Shown one piece after another: positions 1-8,183 of a stretch of 64,000 nucleotides of DNA. The stretch is taken from assembly GCA_017394865.1 (NCBI GenBank), contig JAFPWT010000011.1:124001-188000 (forward strand). The letters are read 5' to 3'. Source of the DNA: Bacteroidales bacterium. GTDB taxonomy: Bacteria; Bacteroidota; Bacteroidia; Bacteroidales; F082. A program made the translations under genes and the position numbers. Numbering within the stretch: position 1 is the first letter of the stretch; every line of letters begins with the position of its first letter. Under the pieces are notes generated by a model. The model was not told the DNA's origin. It saw only the letters and a program-made list of their open reading frames with translations, and did not search any database.

Positions 1-1494
1 GCACTGGAGAAGGCCGGTTACGAAGATGACCCCACCGTGGACGGCACCCTCGCCGACTACCAAGTGGTGAAAGCCCCGATCTCGGAACTCACCAAGGAAG
101 CACTGAAAGACTTCGGCATGGACAACAAGTCGATGCTGAAATCCAAAAACATGTTCGCCCTCGGTATCGTGATGTACCTCTTCAACCGCGAGCTGGACAC
201 CGTCTACGCCTACTTCGAGACCAAGTTCAAAGGCAAAGACCAAGTGATCAAAGCCAACCGCACCGTCCTCGACGCCGGTTACCACTACGCCGACACTTGG
301 GAGCTCTTTACCAATACCTATAAGGTGGAAGCCGCCAATCTTGAAAAGGGCAAGTACCGCAACATCACGGGCAACACCGCCGCTGCATGGGGCCTCATGG
401 CCGCCTCCGAGAAGTCGGGTCGCCCGCTGTTCCTCGGTTCGTATCCTATCACCCCTGCCACTGACATTCTGGCAGAACTGACAAAATATAAGAACTTGAA
501 CGTGAAGGCCTATCAGGCTGAAGACGAAATTGCCGGCATCATGTCGTCGATTGGCGCCGCCTACACTGGCTGCCTCGCCGTCACCACCACCTCAGGCCCC
601 GGCCTCTCGCTGAAGAGTGAAGCCATGGGTCTCGCCGTCATGACGGAGCTCCCGCTCGTCATCATCGACGTGCAACGTGGCGGCCCGTCCACAGGTCTTC
701 CCACCAAGTTCGAGCAGAGCGACCTGCTGCAGGCCCTCTATGGCCGTAACGGTGATGCTCCTTTGATCGTCATCGCCGCCCGCGGCTCCGCGCAGTGCTT
801 CTACGCTGCCTTCGAAGCCGCCCGTCTCGCCCTCGAGCACATGACCCCCGTCATCCTCCTCAGCGACGGCTCCCTCGGCAACGGCTCCGAAGTGTTCCGC
901 ATCCCCAAGATGGCCGACCTGCCAACCATCACACCTCCGCTGGCCAAAGCCAACGACCCCGAATACATGCCGTTCCGCCGCGACGAGAAATGGCTCCGCC
1001 GCGAATGGGCCATCCCGGGAACCCCCGGCCTGCGTCACCGCGTAGGCGGCCTGGAAAAGGAAGATGGCAAGGGTAACCTCTCCACCAATCCTGAGAACCA
1101 CCAACGTATGACCGAACTCCGTGAGGAGAAAGTGATGCGCGTTGCCGACGACATCCCGATGCAGGAGATCTACGGTGACCCGAATGCCGACCTCCTCGTC
1201 GTCAGCTGGGGTGGCACCTTCGGCGTCATCCGTACCGCCGTCGAGAACCTCATGGAACAAGGCAAGAGCATCGCTCATGCCCACTTCGACTACATCATGC
1301 CGCTGCCTAAAAACACTGAGGAAGTGCTGCAAGGTCACAAGAAGATGGTGGTCTGCGAAATTAACCGCGGCCAGTTCGCCAAGTACCTCCGCATGAACTT
1401 CCCGGAATACAAGTGTGAGCAATTTAATAAGGTGATGGGTCTGCCGTTCACCATCAACGAACTGGAGACCAAGTTTAACGACCTCTTAAAATAA
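1..1494 (+). CDS. korA: 2-oxoacid:ferredoxin oxidoreductase, alpha (fused gamma-alpha) subunit, 5'-truncated
   Basis: The frame is open to the left edge of the window, so the true start lies upstream and the GTG at 37 is only an internal codon. The visible part holds the end of a gamma-type domain followed by the alpha (pyrimidine-binding) domain, recognisable from GSYPITPATDIL and from the stretch around TTTSGPGLSLKSEA. The family oxidatively decarboxylates 2-oxoglutarate or a related 2-oxoacid to the acyl-CoA and reduces ferredoxin in the cytoplasm. The beta subunit follows 7 bases downstream, so the two form one operon. I infer a 2-oxoglutarate preference from the fused gamma-alpha architecture; pyruvate or branched-chain acids cannot be excluded. 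The upstream delta or ferredoxin gene, if any, lies outside the window. Confidence 0.9.
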   Translation, partial: ALEKAGYEDDPTVDGTLADYQVVKAPISELTKEALKDFGMDNKSMLKSKNMFALGIVMYLFNRELDTVYAYFETKFKGKDQVIKANRTVLDAGYHYADTWELFTNTYKVEAANLEKGKYRNITGNTAAAWGLMAASEKSGRPLFLGSYPITPATDILAELTKYKNLNVKAYQAEDEIAGIMSSIGAAYTGCLAVTTTSGPGLSLKSEAMGLAVMTELPLVIIDVQRGGPSTGLPTKFEQSDLLQALYGRNGDAPLIVIAARGSAQCFYAAFEAARLALEHMTPVILLSDGSLGNGSEVFRIPKMADLPTITPPLAKANDPEYMPFRRDEKWLRREWAIPGTPGLRHRVGGLEKEDGKGNLSTNPENHQRMTELREEKVMRVADDIPMQEIYGDPNADLLVVSWGGTFGVIRTAVENLMEQGKSIAHAHFDYIMPLPKNTEEVLQGHKKMVVCEINRGQFAKYLRMNFPEYKCEQFNKVMGLPFTINELETKFNDLLK

Positions 1495-1501
1495 TACGAC
1501 C

Positions 1502-2533
1502 ATGGAAAATCAGAATATCGAACAAGAAGTCATGCTGACTAAAGAGGATTTTGCAAGTGACCAGGTGGTGAAATGGTGCCCCGGCTGCGGCGACCATGCC
1601 ATCCTGAAGGCCATGCAAGACGTATTTCCCAAGTTGGGCGTTAAGAAAGAAGACATCGTGGTGGTGTCCGGCATCGGATGCTCCTCGCGCTTCCCTTATT
1701 ATATGAACACCTACGGCTTCCACAGCATCCACGGTCGTGCCGCTGCTTGCGCCACTGGCGTGAAGCTGGCCAACCCGAAGCTGAGCGTTTGGATGATCAC
1801 TGGCGACGGTGACTGCACCGCCATCGGTGGTAACCACTTCATCCACGCCTGCCGCCGTAACATCGACATCAACCTGGTGCTCTTCAACAACCGCATCTAC
1901 GGTATGACCAAGGGCCAGTTCTCTCCCTGCACCTTCCGTGGCACCAAGACCAAGACCTCACCGCAAGGCACCTACGAGGATCCGTTCAATCCTGGTGAAC
2001 TCGCCATCGGTGCCAAGGCGACCTTCTTCGCCCGTGGTGTGGATGTCAACCCCAAGGAACTCACCGAGATCTTCATGGAGTCGTACCACCACGACGGCAT
2101 CGCCGTCACGGAGGTCCTGCAAAACTGCATGATCTTCTCAAACGGCGTGCACGAGAACATCACCGGCAAGGACGTCCGCGACGACATGCAAGTGAAATGC
2201 GTCCACGGTCAACCCCTGATCTTCGGAAAGAACCGCGACAAAGGTATCCGCCTGAATGGCAACCAGCTCGAAGTGGTGAAGATCGGCGAGAACGGCATCA
2301 CCGAGAAGGATATCCTGGTACACGACAAGACCCTCGAGGATACAGGTCTCCACATGATGCTCGCCCACATGGCACCGCCTCATTTCCCGGTCGCCATCGG
2401 TGTCATCCGTGACGTGAAAGCCCCGACCTTCAACGACAGCCTCGACCAAGTCATCGCCAACGAAAAGGCCGCCTCCAAGATCCATAACATGGATGACCTG
2501 CTCAACAGCGGTTCCACCTGGAACATTGAATAA
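1502..2533 (+). CDS. korB: 2-oxoacid:ferredoxin oxidoreductase, beta subunit
   Basis: This 343-residue protein is the thiamine-diphosphate-binding catalytic subunit that pairs with the preceding alpha subunit. The N-terminal WCPGCGDHAIL (CPGCGDH at residues 26-32) is the family hallmark, and the ThDP/Mg signature GDGDCTAIGGNH lies near residue 100, followed by NNRIYGMTKGQ. The length is normal for the family. The ATG at 1502 follows the korA stop by 7 bases. A strong hairpin terminator lies 20 bases after the stop, so korAB ends a transcription unit. Role: CoA-dependent oxidative decarboxylation that delivers low-potential electrons to ferredoxin, as expected of an anaerobe. Confidence 0.93.
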   Translation: MENQNIEQEVMLTKEDFASDQVVKWCPGCGDHAILKAMQDVFPKLGVKKEDIVVVSGIGCSSRFPYYMNTYGFHSIHGRAAACATGVKLANPKLSVWMITGDGDCTAIGGNHFIHACRRNIDINLVLFNNRIYGMTKGQFSPCTFRGTKTKTSPQGTYEDPFNPGELAIGAKATFFARGVDVNPKELTEIFMESYHHDGIAVTEVLQNCMIFSNGVHENITGKDVRDDMQVKCVHGQPLIFGKNRDKGIRLNGNQLEVVKIGENGITEKDILVHDKTLEDTGLHMMLAHMAPPHFPVAIGVIRDVKAPTFNDSLDQVIANEKAASKIHNMDDLLNSGSTWNIE

Positions 2534-2553
2534 TCTGTTTATCAGATAATTTG

Positions 2554-2586
2554 AAAAAATCCCGTTCGATTGAGCGGGATTTTTTA
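2554..2586 (+). terminator. Rho-independent terminator after korB
   Basis: The stem CCCGTTC/GAGCGGG (with one T-G pair) around a GATT loop is extended by an A-run on the left and a T-run on the right. It ends the korAB unit. The T-run runs into the -7 element of the next gene. Confidence 0.9.
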
Positions 2587-2592
2587 TTTTTG
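2585..2592 (+). promoter_or_regulatory. Bacteroidetes -7 element (TATTTTTG) for the flavin reductase gene
   Basis: TATTTTTG matches TAnnTTTG and lies 28 bases before the ATG at 2621. It overlaps the T-tract of the korB terminator. No clear -33 TTG is seen. Confidence 0.6.
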
Positions 2593-2620
2593 CCCACAAA
2601 ACCCTTAACCTCTAACCTCA

Positions 2621-3187
2621 ATGAAGATCCCTTTCAAACCTGGAACCTTAATCTATCCTCTCCCTGCAGTGATGGTCACTTGCGGCGATTGCGAGGAGAA
2701 CTATAATATCATCACCATTGGCTGGACCGGCACTATCTGCTCCGACCCGCCGATGTGCTACATCTCCGTGAGGAAAGAACGCCATTCCCATGACATCATT
2801 CTGAAGAATAAAGAGTTTGTCATTAATCTGACTACGGAGGATTTGGCTGCGGCCACCGACTGGTGCGGTGTACGCTCTGGTCGCGATTACAACAAGTTCA
2901 AGCAGATGCATTTGCATCCAGAACCGGCACAGATTGTGAAGGCTCCATTAATTAAGGAGTCGCCGTTGAGCATTGAGTGCAAAGTGGTGGAAGTGAAGGA
3001 ACTCGGCTCTCATGATATGTTTATCGCTGAAGTTGTTGCTGTCAACGCTGAAGAGGACTTGATCGATAAAGGTACTGGAGCGTTCCAGCTAAACCACGCT
3101 CGGCCGTTGGCGTATTCCCATGGCAAATATTATGGCTTGGGAGAGAAGATCGGTGGTTTTGGTTTTTCAGTGAAAAAGAAGAAATAA
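2621..3187 (+). CDS. Flavin reductase family protein (flavoredoxin-like)
   Basis: This 188-residue cytoplasmic protein has the split-barrel FMN-binding fold of the flavin reductase/flavoredoxin family. Recognisable parts are the opening YPLPAVMVTCGD, the conserved NIITIGWTGTICSDPPM segment that contacts FMN, and the later FVINLTTEDLA. The family binds FMN and transfers electrons between NAD(P)H or Fe-S proteins and acceptors; in anaerobes many members act as flavoredoxins. It has its own promoter and is not co-transcribed with korAB. The physiological partner cannot be read from context. Confidence 0.85.
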   Translation: MKIPFKPGTLIYPLPAVMVTCGDCEENYNIITIGWTGTICSDPPMCYISVRKERHSHDIILKNKEFVINLTTEDLAAATDWCGVRSGRDYNKFKQMHLHPEPAQIVKAPLIKESPLSIECKVVEVKELGSHDMFIAEVVAVNAEEDLIDKGTGAFQLNHARPLAYSHGKYYGLGEKIGGFGFSVKKKK

Positions 3188-3212
3188 GCAAATTAATTAT
3201 ACAAATACGACA

Positions 3213-4670
3213 ATGAAAAAAATACTGGTAATCTTAATGTTTCTTTCTTTTGGCGGGAGAATGGTAGCTCAATGCCCAACCGAAGTGGAGGATATTAGTT
3301 TTACGGATTGTTATGGTAATGAATATGATTTGTTCGATATTCTCGATGGGAATCAATACATTTTGATGCATTTTACTCATTATAACACGGGGACTGGGAT
3401 ATATTCTTTAAGCTCATGGTATCATAACTATGGTTGCAATGGACAAGATGTTTTCATGATGGAAATTATGCCCAACACTGTTGATTCCATTTGTGTGAAC
3501 TTTGCTCAAAATACAGAGTGGCCTGTGATTGGTGGTGATGGGGGAGGATACACTTTCTTTCAGCAATATCGGGATTGTTGCTATCCTTGTAATGTGATGT
3601 TGATTCGACCCAATCATGAGATTGTTCAGGATTCTTTGATTTTAACGTATGGTTTGGGACTGATGGGTGAAGTGTTTGAGCAAGAGGGCATACCGTTGTC
3701 GAGTTGTGTCTGGGGTAATCATGCGGCGCCAGCCAATGTGAACGCGAGCATGGAAGATGGGAGCTTTATTTTAAGATGGGATGCTGTAGAAGATGCCGAC
3801 CATTACCATGTGTATTTTAGGAATTGTGTGAATGAATTCAATTGTATAGCAAATACAGGGGGAACCCAGTATTCTGGTAGTGCTTATTATCCCTATTGTA
3901 ATAACGATTATTATGTCGTATCTTGTTTTGCAGACGGGGCGGAATATGCTTCGGATACGGTGTCGTTCGGTCACCAAGCACCTGATTTTACTGCATCAGA
4001 CTGTCATGGTCATGAAATCCATTTGTATGACATTTTGGATCGTGGCCAGTATGTTTTTCTTGACTTTTTCCATTATTCTTGTGGGCCTTGTCGAGATCAG
4101 ATGCCGTATATCGTTGAGTCATATTATTATTTTGGCTGTAATTATGAGGATGTTTATTACATCGAAGTTTCTCATGTGGACAATGACGAGAAGTGCTTGC
4201 AGTGGTGTGATGAATTTGGTGTTGAGTATCCAACGATTGGAAGGGATGGCGGAGGAGTGGGCGTGAAAGGGAAATTTCATGCGCCATTCGATCCTTTTTT
4301 GATGCTGATTGCTCCTGACCGTTCAATTGTGTTGAATTCCTGGGCTACTTTTAGTGGAATAGAAAACCTTCAAATGATTATTGATGCCTATGAGCCTTTT
4401 GAGATAGAGCATCATCAATGCTATGCTGGTGTTGCTGCCGATGACAGGACTACGGTTGGAGTTTTTCCCAATCCTGCTGACGGTTTCGTGAATCTCTCGG
4501 TCGATGAATCTGGTGTGGTGCGGGTTTATAACGCCTTAGGACAGATGGTGGATTCGTTTGTGGCTGAAAGCGGAATGGTTCGATTGGTTACAGAAAAATA
4601 TCCCAATGGTTTATATTTCGTTCAAGTGAATGGTTGCAGTGTTGGCCGTTTTGTGGTGAATCACAGATGA
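3213..4670 (+). CDS. T9SS-secreted protein with tandem redoxin domains
   Basis: This 485-residue protein has an N-terminal signal peptide, then a thioredoxin/TlpA-like module (about 28-160), a fibronectin-III-like stretch (about 172-240), a second redoxin module (about 255-395) and a T9SS type A sorting domain (about 415-485, starting VGVFPNPADGFVNL). The second module has the redox motif CGPC at residues 290-293. The first module has TGTG in the corresponding place (HYNTGTG against HYSCGPC), so it has probably lost oxidoreductase activity. The gene is visibly richer in A+T than korAB. It is expected to be exported and anchored to or released from the outer surface by a T9SS encoded elsewhere. 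The substrate is unknown. Confidence 0.8.
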   Translation: MKKILVILMFLSFGGRMVAQCPTEVEDISFTDCYGNEYDLFDILDGNQYILMHFTHYNTGTGIYSLSSWYHNYGCNGQDVFMMEIMPNTVDSICVNFAQNTEWPVIGGDGGGYTFFQQYRDCCYPCNVMLIRPNHEIVQDSLILTYGLGLMGEVFEQEGIPLSSCVWGNHAAPANVNASMEDGSFILRWDAVEDADHYHVYFRNCVNEFNCIANTGGTQYSGSAYYPYCNNDYYVVSCFADGAEYASDTVSFGHQAPDFTASDCHGHEIHLYDILDRGQYVFLDFFHYSCGPCRDQMPYIVESYYYFGCNYEDVYYIEVSHVDNDEKCLQWCDEFGVEYPTIGRDGGGVGVKGKFHAPFDPFLMLIAPDRSIVLNSWATFSGIENLQMIIDAYEPFEIEHHQCYAGVAADDRTTVGVFPNPADGFVNLSVDESGVVRVYNALGQMVDSFVAESGMVRLVTEKYPNGLYFVQVNGCSVGRFVVNHR

Positions 4671-4689
4671 ATTAAGTCGAAAAACGAAG

Positions 4690-6024
4690 ATGGTATTGGA
4701 TTGTCCTACAGGAAAAATCATTTTGGCTTTGAGCGGCGGCATCGACTCGATGGTGCTGGCTGACCTGCTGTTGCGGGCTAAAGCGGACTTCGTGCTGGCG
4801 CATTGCAATTTCCATCTGCGTGGTGAGGAGTCAGATGGCGATGAACAATTTGTTCGAGATTATGCTGCAAAGCACGACCTAACCCTCTATGTGAAGCATT
4901 TTGATACCGAGAATTATGCCAAAGAACATGGCATCTCCATTGAGATGGCCGCCCGTGACCTGCGCTATGCCTGGTTTGAGGAGCTACATCAACATTTGGG
5001 TTATGATTACATTGCTGTTGCCCATCACGCCGATGACCAGTTGGAAACTTTTTTCATTAATTTATTAAGAGGTGCCGGCATCAGAGGCTTGAAAGGAATG
5101 CAGCCTGTCAATGGACATATCATCCGACCACTGTTGGACATTTCGAGAGCGGAAATCCGGCAATATGCCGAGGAGCATCATCTCCAGTGGCGTGAGGACC
5201 ATACCAATGCCGAGACGCTGTACCTGCGCAATAAGATTCGTCATGAACTATTGCCAGTGATTGATAGTATCTCCAAAGAGGGGAGGACTTCCATCCTGAA
5301 ATCCATCAGCCATCTGGCCTCGGAAAATGAGCTTTATCGGGAGTTGGTGAGCGAAAAGCTATCGCAGTGGGTAACAAAAGATGCTTTGTCCATGTCATTG
5401 CGCAACACGGAGCCTAGCGGAGCGGGGTACTCCCTGCAGCACCTTGCCGTAACTCCCGCAGGGAGTTATGCAGTGCCGCAGGGAGTACCCCGCTCCGATC
5501 AGTTCCCTTCCGGTCAACTTCTATTTGAATGGCTTAGGGACTATGACTTCAACTCCGACCAAGTCCATTTTATCTATGAAGCCCTAAAAACCAGCCAACC
5601 TGGCACCTGTTTCTTTTCCCCGACACATCGGGTGACCATCGAACGTGATGGCCTTGAATTGATGCCGATTTGCCAACAGGATGAGTCCCTCCTGGAATTG
5701 TTGTATGAGCAAATCCCTAACGATAATAGCTTTGTCATGGACGCTTCCTACAAGGTAGCCCAATTGGATTACGATAAGCTAACCTTCCCATTAAACCTCC
5801 GTAAGTGGCAAGTTGGCGACCGATTCTACCCCTTGGGGATGAAGGGCTCCAAACTACTGAGTGATTTTTTTGTGGATCAAAAAATGACTACTCGTCAAAA
5901 AGAGGAATGCTATGTGCTCGCCACAGCGCATGATGAGATCGTATGGGTGGTTGGGAGACGTATCGACGACCGTTTCAAGGTGACAGACAAAACAAAAACT
6001 ATTCTGAAAGTTCAAATTGTTTAA
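4690..6024 (+). CDS. tilS: tRNA(Ile)-lysidine synthase, with in-frame palindromic insertion
   Basis: TilS uses ATP to attach lysine to C34 of tRNA-Ile(CAU), changing its decoding from AUG to AUA; the gene is normally essential. The PP-loop SGGIDS is at residues 15-20 and the family stretch VAHHADDQLETF near residue 115. A C-terminal domain follows (FPLNLRKWQVGDRF, then KLLSDFFVDQKM). At 444 residues it is of normal length apart from about 28 residues (243-270) encoded by an 80-base palindromic element inserted in frame between the catalytic domain and the LLFEWLRDYDF segment. The gene stays open across the insertion. The start ATG at 4690 places the P-loop strand close to the N-terminus, as in homologues. 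Confidence 0.93.
   Translation: MVLDCPTGKIILALSGGIDSMVLADLLLRAKADFVLAHCNFHLRGEESDGDEQFVRDYAAKHDLTLYVKHFDTENYAKEHGISIEMAARDLRYAWFEELHQHLGYDYIAVAHHADDQLETFFINLLRGAGIRGLKGMQPVNGHIIRPLLDISRAEIRQYAEEHHLQWREDHTNAETLYLRNKIRHELLPVIDSISKEGRTSILKSISHLASENELYRELVSEKLSQWVTKDALSMSLRNTEPSGAGYSLQHLAVTPAGSYAVPQGVPRSDQFPSGQLLFEWLRDYDFNSDQVHFIYEALKTSQPGTCFFSPTHRVTIERDGLELMPICQQDESLLELLYEQIPNDNSFVMDASYKVAQLDYDKLTFPLNLRKWQVGDRFYPLGMKGSKLLSDFFVDQKMTTRQKEECYVLATAHDEIVWVVGRRIDDRFKVTDKTKTILKVQIV
5418..5497. repeat. Palindromic element inserted in-frame within tilS
   Basis: A perfect 20-base inverted repeat (5418-5437 against 5478-5497, arm beginning CGGAGCGGGGTAC) encloses a second hairpin, TAACTCCC/GGGAGTTA (5450-5457 and 5461-5468, loop GCA), and a 4-base stem (5439-5442/5473-5476). 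The whole folds as a branched stem-loop in RNA and is translated within tilS without a stop codon. It resembles in behaviour the protein-coding palindromic elements known from Rickettsia, although the sequence is different. Confidence 0.85.
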
Positions 6025-6033
6025 ATAGTTTTG

Positions 6034-6041
6034 TAACTTTG
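6034..6041 (+). promoter_or_regulatory. -7 element (TAACTTTG) for the dsbD-like gene
   Basis: TAACTTTG matches TAnnTTTG, starts 10 bases after the tilS stop and lies 42 bases before the ATG at 6084. Confidence 0.55.
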
Positions 6042-6083
6042 CCCCTCGATTTTTATTCTTACTTAAATAATAACTAATTCAAT

Positions 6084-8165
6084 ATGAAACGTTTTCTGTT
6101 ATCTCTATTATTGGTGCTTGTCACAACCTTCTCTTTGCAAGCACAGCTGAAGGATCCCGTGAAGTGGAGTTTCTCCTTTAATGATTTGAACGGTGAGGAG
6201 TTTGAGTTGGTAGCCACTGCTACTATCGAACCAGGGTACCATCTCTATTCCACCGAGATGCTTGCAGGTCCGATGCCTACGGCTTTTGTGATCGAGCCTT
6301 CTGCCGATTATGAAGTTGTCGGCGAGGGGAGAGACGTCAGCGAGGGTGAACTGTTTTACGATGATAATTTCGGAGTCGAATATACGCGTTTTGAGGGGAC
6401 GGCTGTCTTCGCTCAGACGATGAAGCGTTTGACCGACAAGCCTTTCACGGTGATTGGTGAAATCACCGGACAAGCTTGTAATGTCGGGTCATGTGTTCCT
6501 GTCGGCGCAGATATCGAAGTCAGTATTCCAGGAGCTGATGGCTCTATCGTCAGCACTTCCAGTACTCCCGTCGAGGGAACGGATACAACGGGGCAAGCCA
6601 CAGACCAACAAACGGCCTCATTAAGCGATGCCGACCGCGAGTACTTTACCTCGGAAGGCGCTGAAAGCACCGACACCAGCCTCTGGGGCATGATCCTGTC
6701 AGCTATCCTTTGGGGACTGGCGGCCTTGCTGACACCATGCGTGTTCCCGATGGTGCCTATGACGGTGTCGTTCTTCATGCATGGCGACGGCGAAAACAAA
6801 AAAGACGGCCGCTTCAAGGCCTTCATGTACTTCTTGTTTATCGTGTTGCTCTATACGCTGCCCATCGCTATCATTATTCTGGTTACCTATTTCGTTGGCG
6901 GCGAAGGAGTCACCTCTGGTATTTTTAACTGGTTGGCGACAAACTGGATACCTAACCTGATCTTCTTCTTGGTGTTTATGATCTTCGCTGCTTCGTTCTT
7001 CGGTGCTTTTGAAATCACCTTGGGAAGCGGATTGATCAACAAGAGTGATAGTAAACAAGGGAATAAGAATCTGGCGGGCATCTTCTTCATGGCTCTGACC
7101 CTTGTTCTGGTATCGTTCTCGTGCACAGGCCCCATCGTCGGTACGGTACTGATCCAATCCACTCAAGGTGCCGTTTGGACGCCAATCATTTGCATGTTCG
7201 CGTTCTCCGTCGCTTTTGCGTTGCCCTTTGCCCTGTTTGCCATGTTCCCGAATCTGCTGCAGAAATTGCCGAAGAGCGGCGGCTGGATGAACTCGGTGAA
7301 GGTGGTCCTTGGCTTTGTTGAGGTCGCCCTGGGATTCAAGTTCCTGATGACCGCCGACCAAGCTTATGGGTGGGGTCTTCTTGACCGCGAGGTCTATCTT
7401 GGCATCTGGATCGTCTGCTTCACGCTGCTAGGCTTTTATCTTCTGGGCAAGATTCGCTTTAAAGGTGAGAAAGAAGTCAAAGAGCTGGGCGTGTTCCGCC
7501 TGATCCTCATCATTGTTGACTTTACTTTCGTGATTTATATGATCCCTGGCATGTGGGGTGCTCCGCTGAAGGCGCTTTCTGGCTATCTGCCTCCGCAACA
7601 GACCCTTGATTTCAACTTGGATAGAACCATAAAATATGTCGAGTCGCAACTGCCTCCGCAACTCTGTGAAGATCCAAAATATGGCGATGTGCTCGAACTG
7701 CCTCTTGACCTGAATGGATACTTCGATTATGAGCAGGCGATGAGCTGCGGTCGTGCCCAAAACAAGCCTGTGTTTGTTGACTTCACCGGTCATGGATGCA
7801 ACAACTGCCGTGAGATGGAAAACAGCGTCTGGAGTGATCCCGAGGTGCTGAAGATGCTTCGCGACGAATATGTGGTGGTGGCACTGTATGTCGATGACAA
7901 GACCCAGATGCCGGAGGAAGACTGGGTTACCTCGACAAAGAATGGCAAGTTAAAGAAGACTATTGGCTCCAAAAATATTGACTTCCAGGAGACAAGATTC
8001 AATGCCAATGCGCAGCCTTACTATGTGTTGCTTGACAACGATGGCGACATGTTGATGATTCCACGTTCTTACAGCAAGGACAAGGCGGCTTTCCTCACCT
8101 TCCTGAAGAAGGGCCTCGACAACTATAAGAATGGCAGGAAATACTTTCCTGAGAAATATCAATAA
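6084..8165 (+). CDS. Thiol:disulfide interchange protein, DsbD-like
   Basis: This 693-residue inner-membrane protein has a signal peptide, a periplasmic N-terminal immunoglobulin-like domain (about 25-155), a DsbD/CcdA-type membrane domain (about 200-500) and a C-terminal thioredoxin-like domain with CNNC at residues 572-575. The membrane domain holds a cysteine in TPCVFPMVPMT and another in SFSCTGPIVG, the pair expected to carry electrons across the membrane. The family passes reducing power from cytoplasmic thioredoxin to periplasmic targets such as thioredoxin-like proteins and cytochrome c maturation factors. It has its own promoter just after tilS; the next gene is 18 bases downstream and may be co-transcribed. 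Confidence 0.88.
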   Translation: MKRFLLSLLLVLVTTFSLQAQLKDPVKWSFSFNDLNGEEFELVATATIEPGYHLYSTEMLAGPMPTAFVIEPSADYEVVGEGRDVSEGELFYDDNFGVEYTRFEGTAVFAQTMKRLTDKPFTVIGEITGQACNVGSCVPVGADIEVSIPGADGSIVSTSSTPVEGTDTTGQATDQQTASLSDADREYFTSEGAESTDTSLWGMILSAILWGLAALLTPCVFPMVPMTVSFFMHGDGENKKDGRFKAFMYFLFIVLLYTLPIAIIILVTYFVGGEGVTSGIFNWLATNWIPNLIFFLVFMIFAASFFGAFEITLGSGLINKSDSKQGNKNLAGIFFMALTLVLVSFSCTGPIVGTVLIQSTQGAVWTPIICMFAFSVAFALPFALFAMFPNLLQKLPKSGGWMNSVKVVLGFVEVALGFKFLMTADQAYGWGLLDREVYLGIWIVCFTLLGFYLLGKIRFKGEKEVKELGVFRLILIIVDFTFVIYMIPGMWGAPLKALSGYLPPQQTLDFNLDRTIKYVESQLPPQLCEDPKYGDVLELPLDLNGYFDYEQAMSCGRAQNKPVFVDFTGHGCNNCREMENSVWSDPEVLKMLRDEYVVVALYVDDKTQMPEEDWVTSTKNGKLKKTIGSKNIDFQETRFNANAQPYYVLLDNDGDMLMIPRSYSKDKAAFLTFLKKGLDNYKNGRKYFPEKYQ

Positions 8166-8183
8166 ACAACACGTGTTTGAGTT

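Noticed and set aside
592-1422. A 276-codon open frame antisense to korA
   Set aside because: It lies wholly within a clear conserved gene, has no promoter or family signature, and arises from the G+C-rich third positions of korA.
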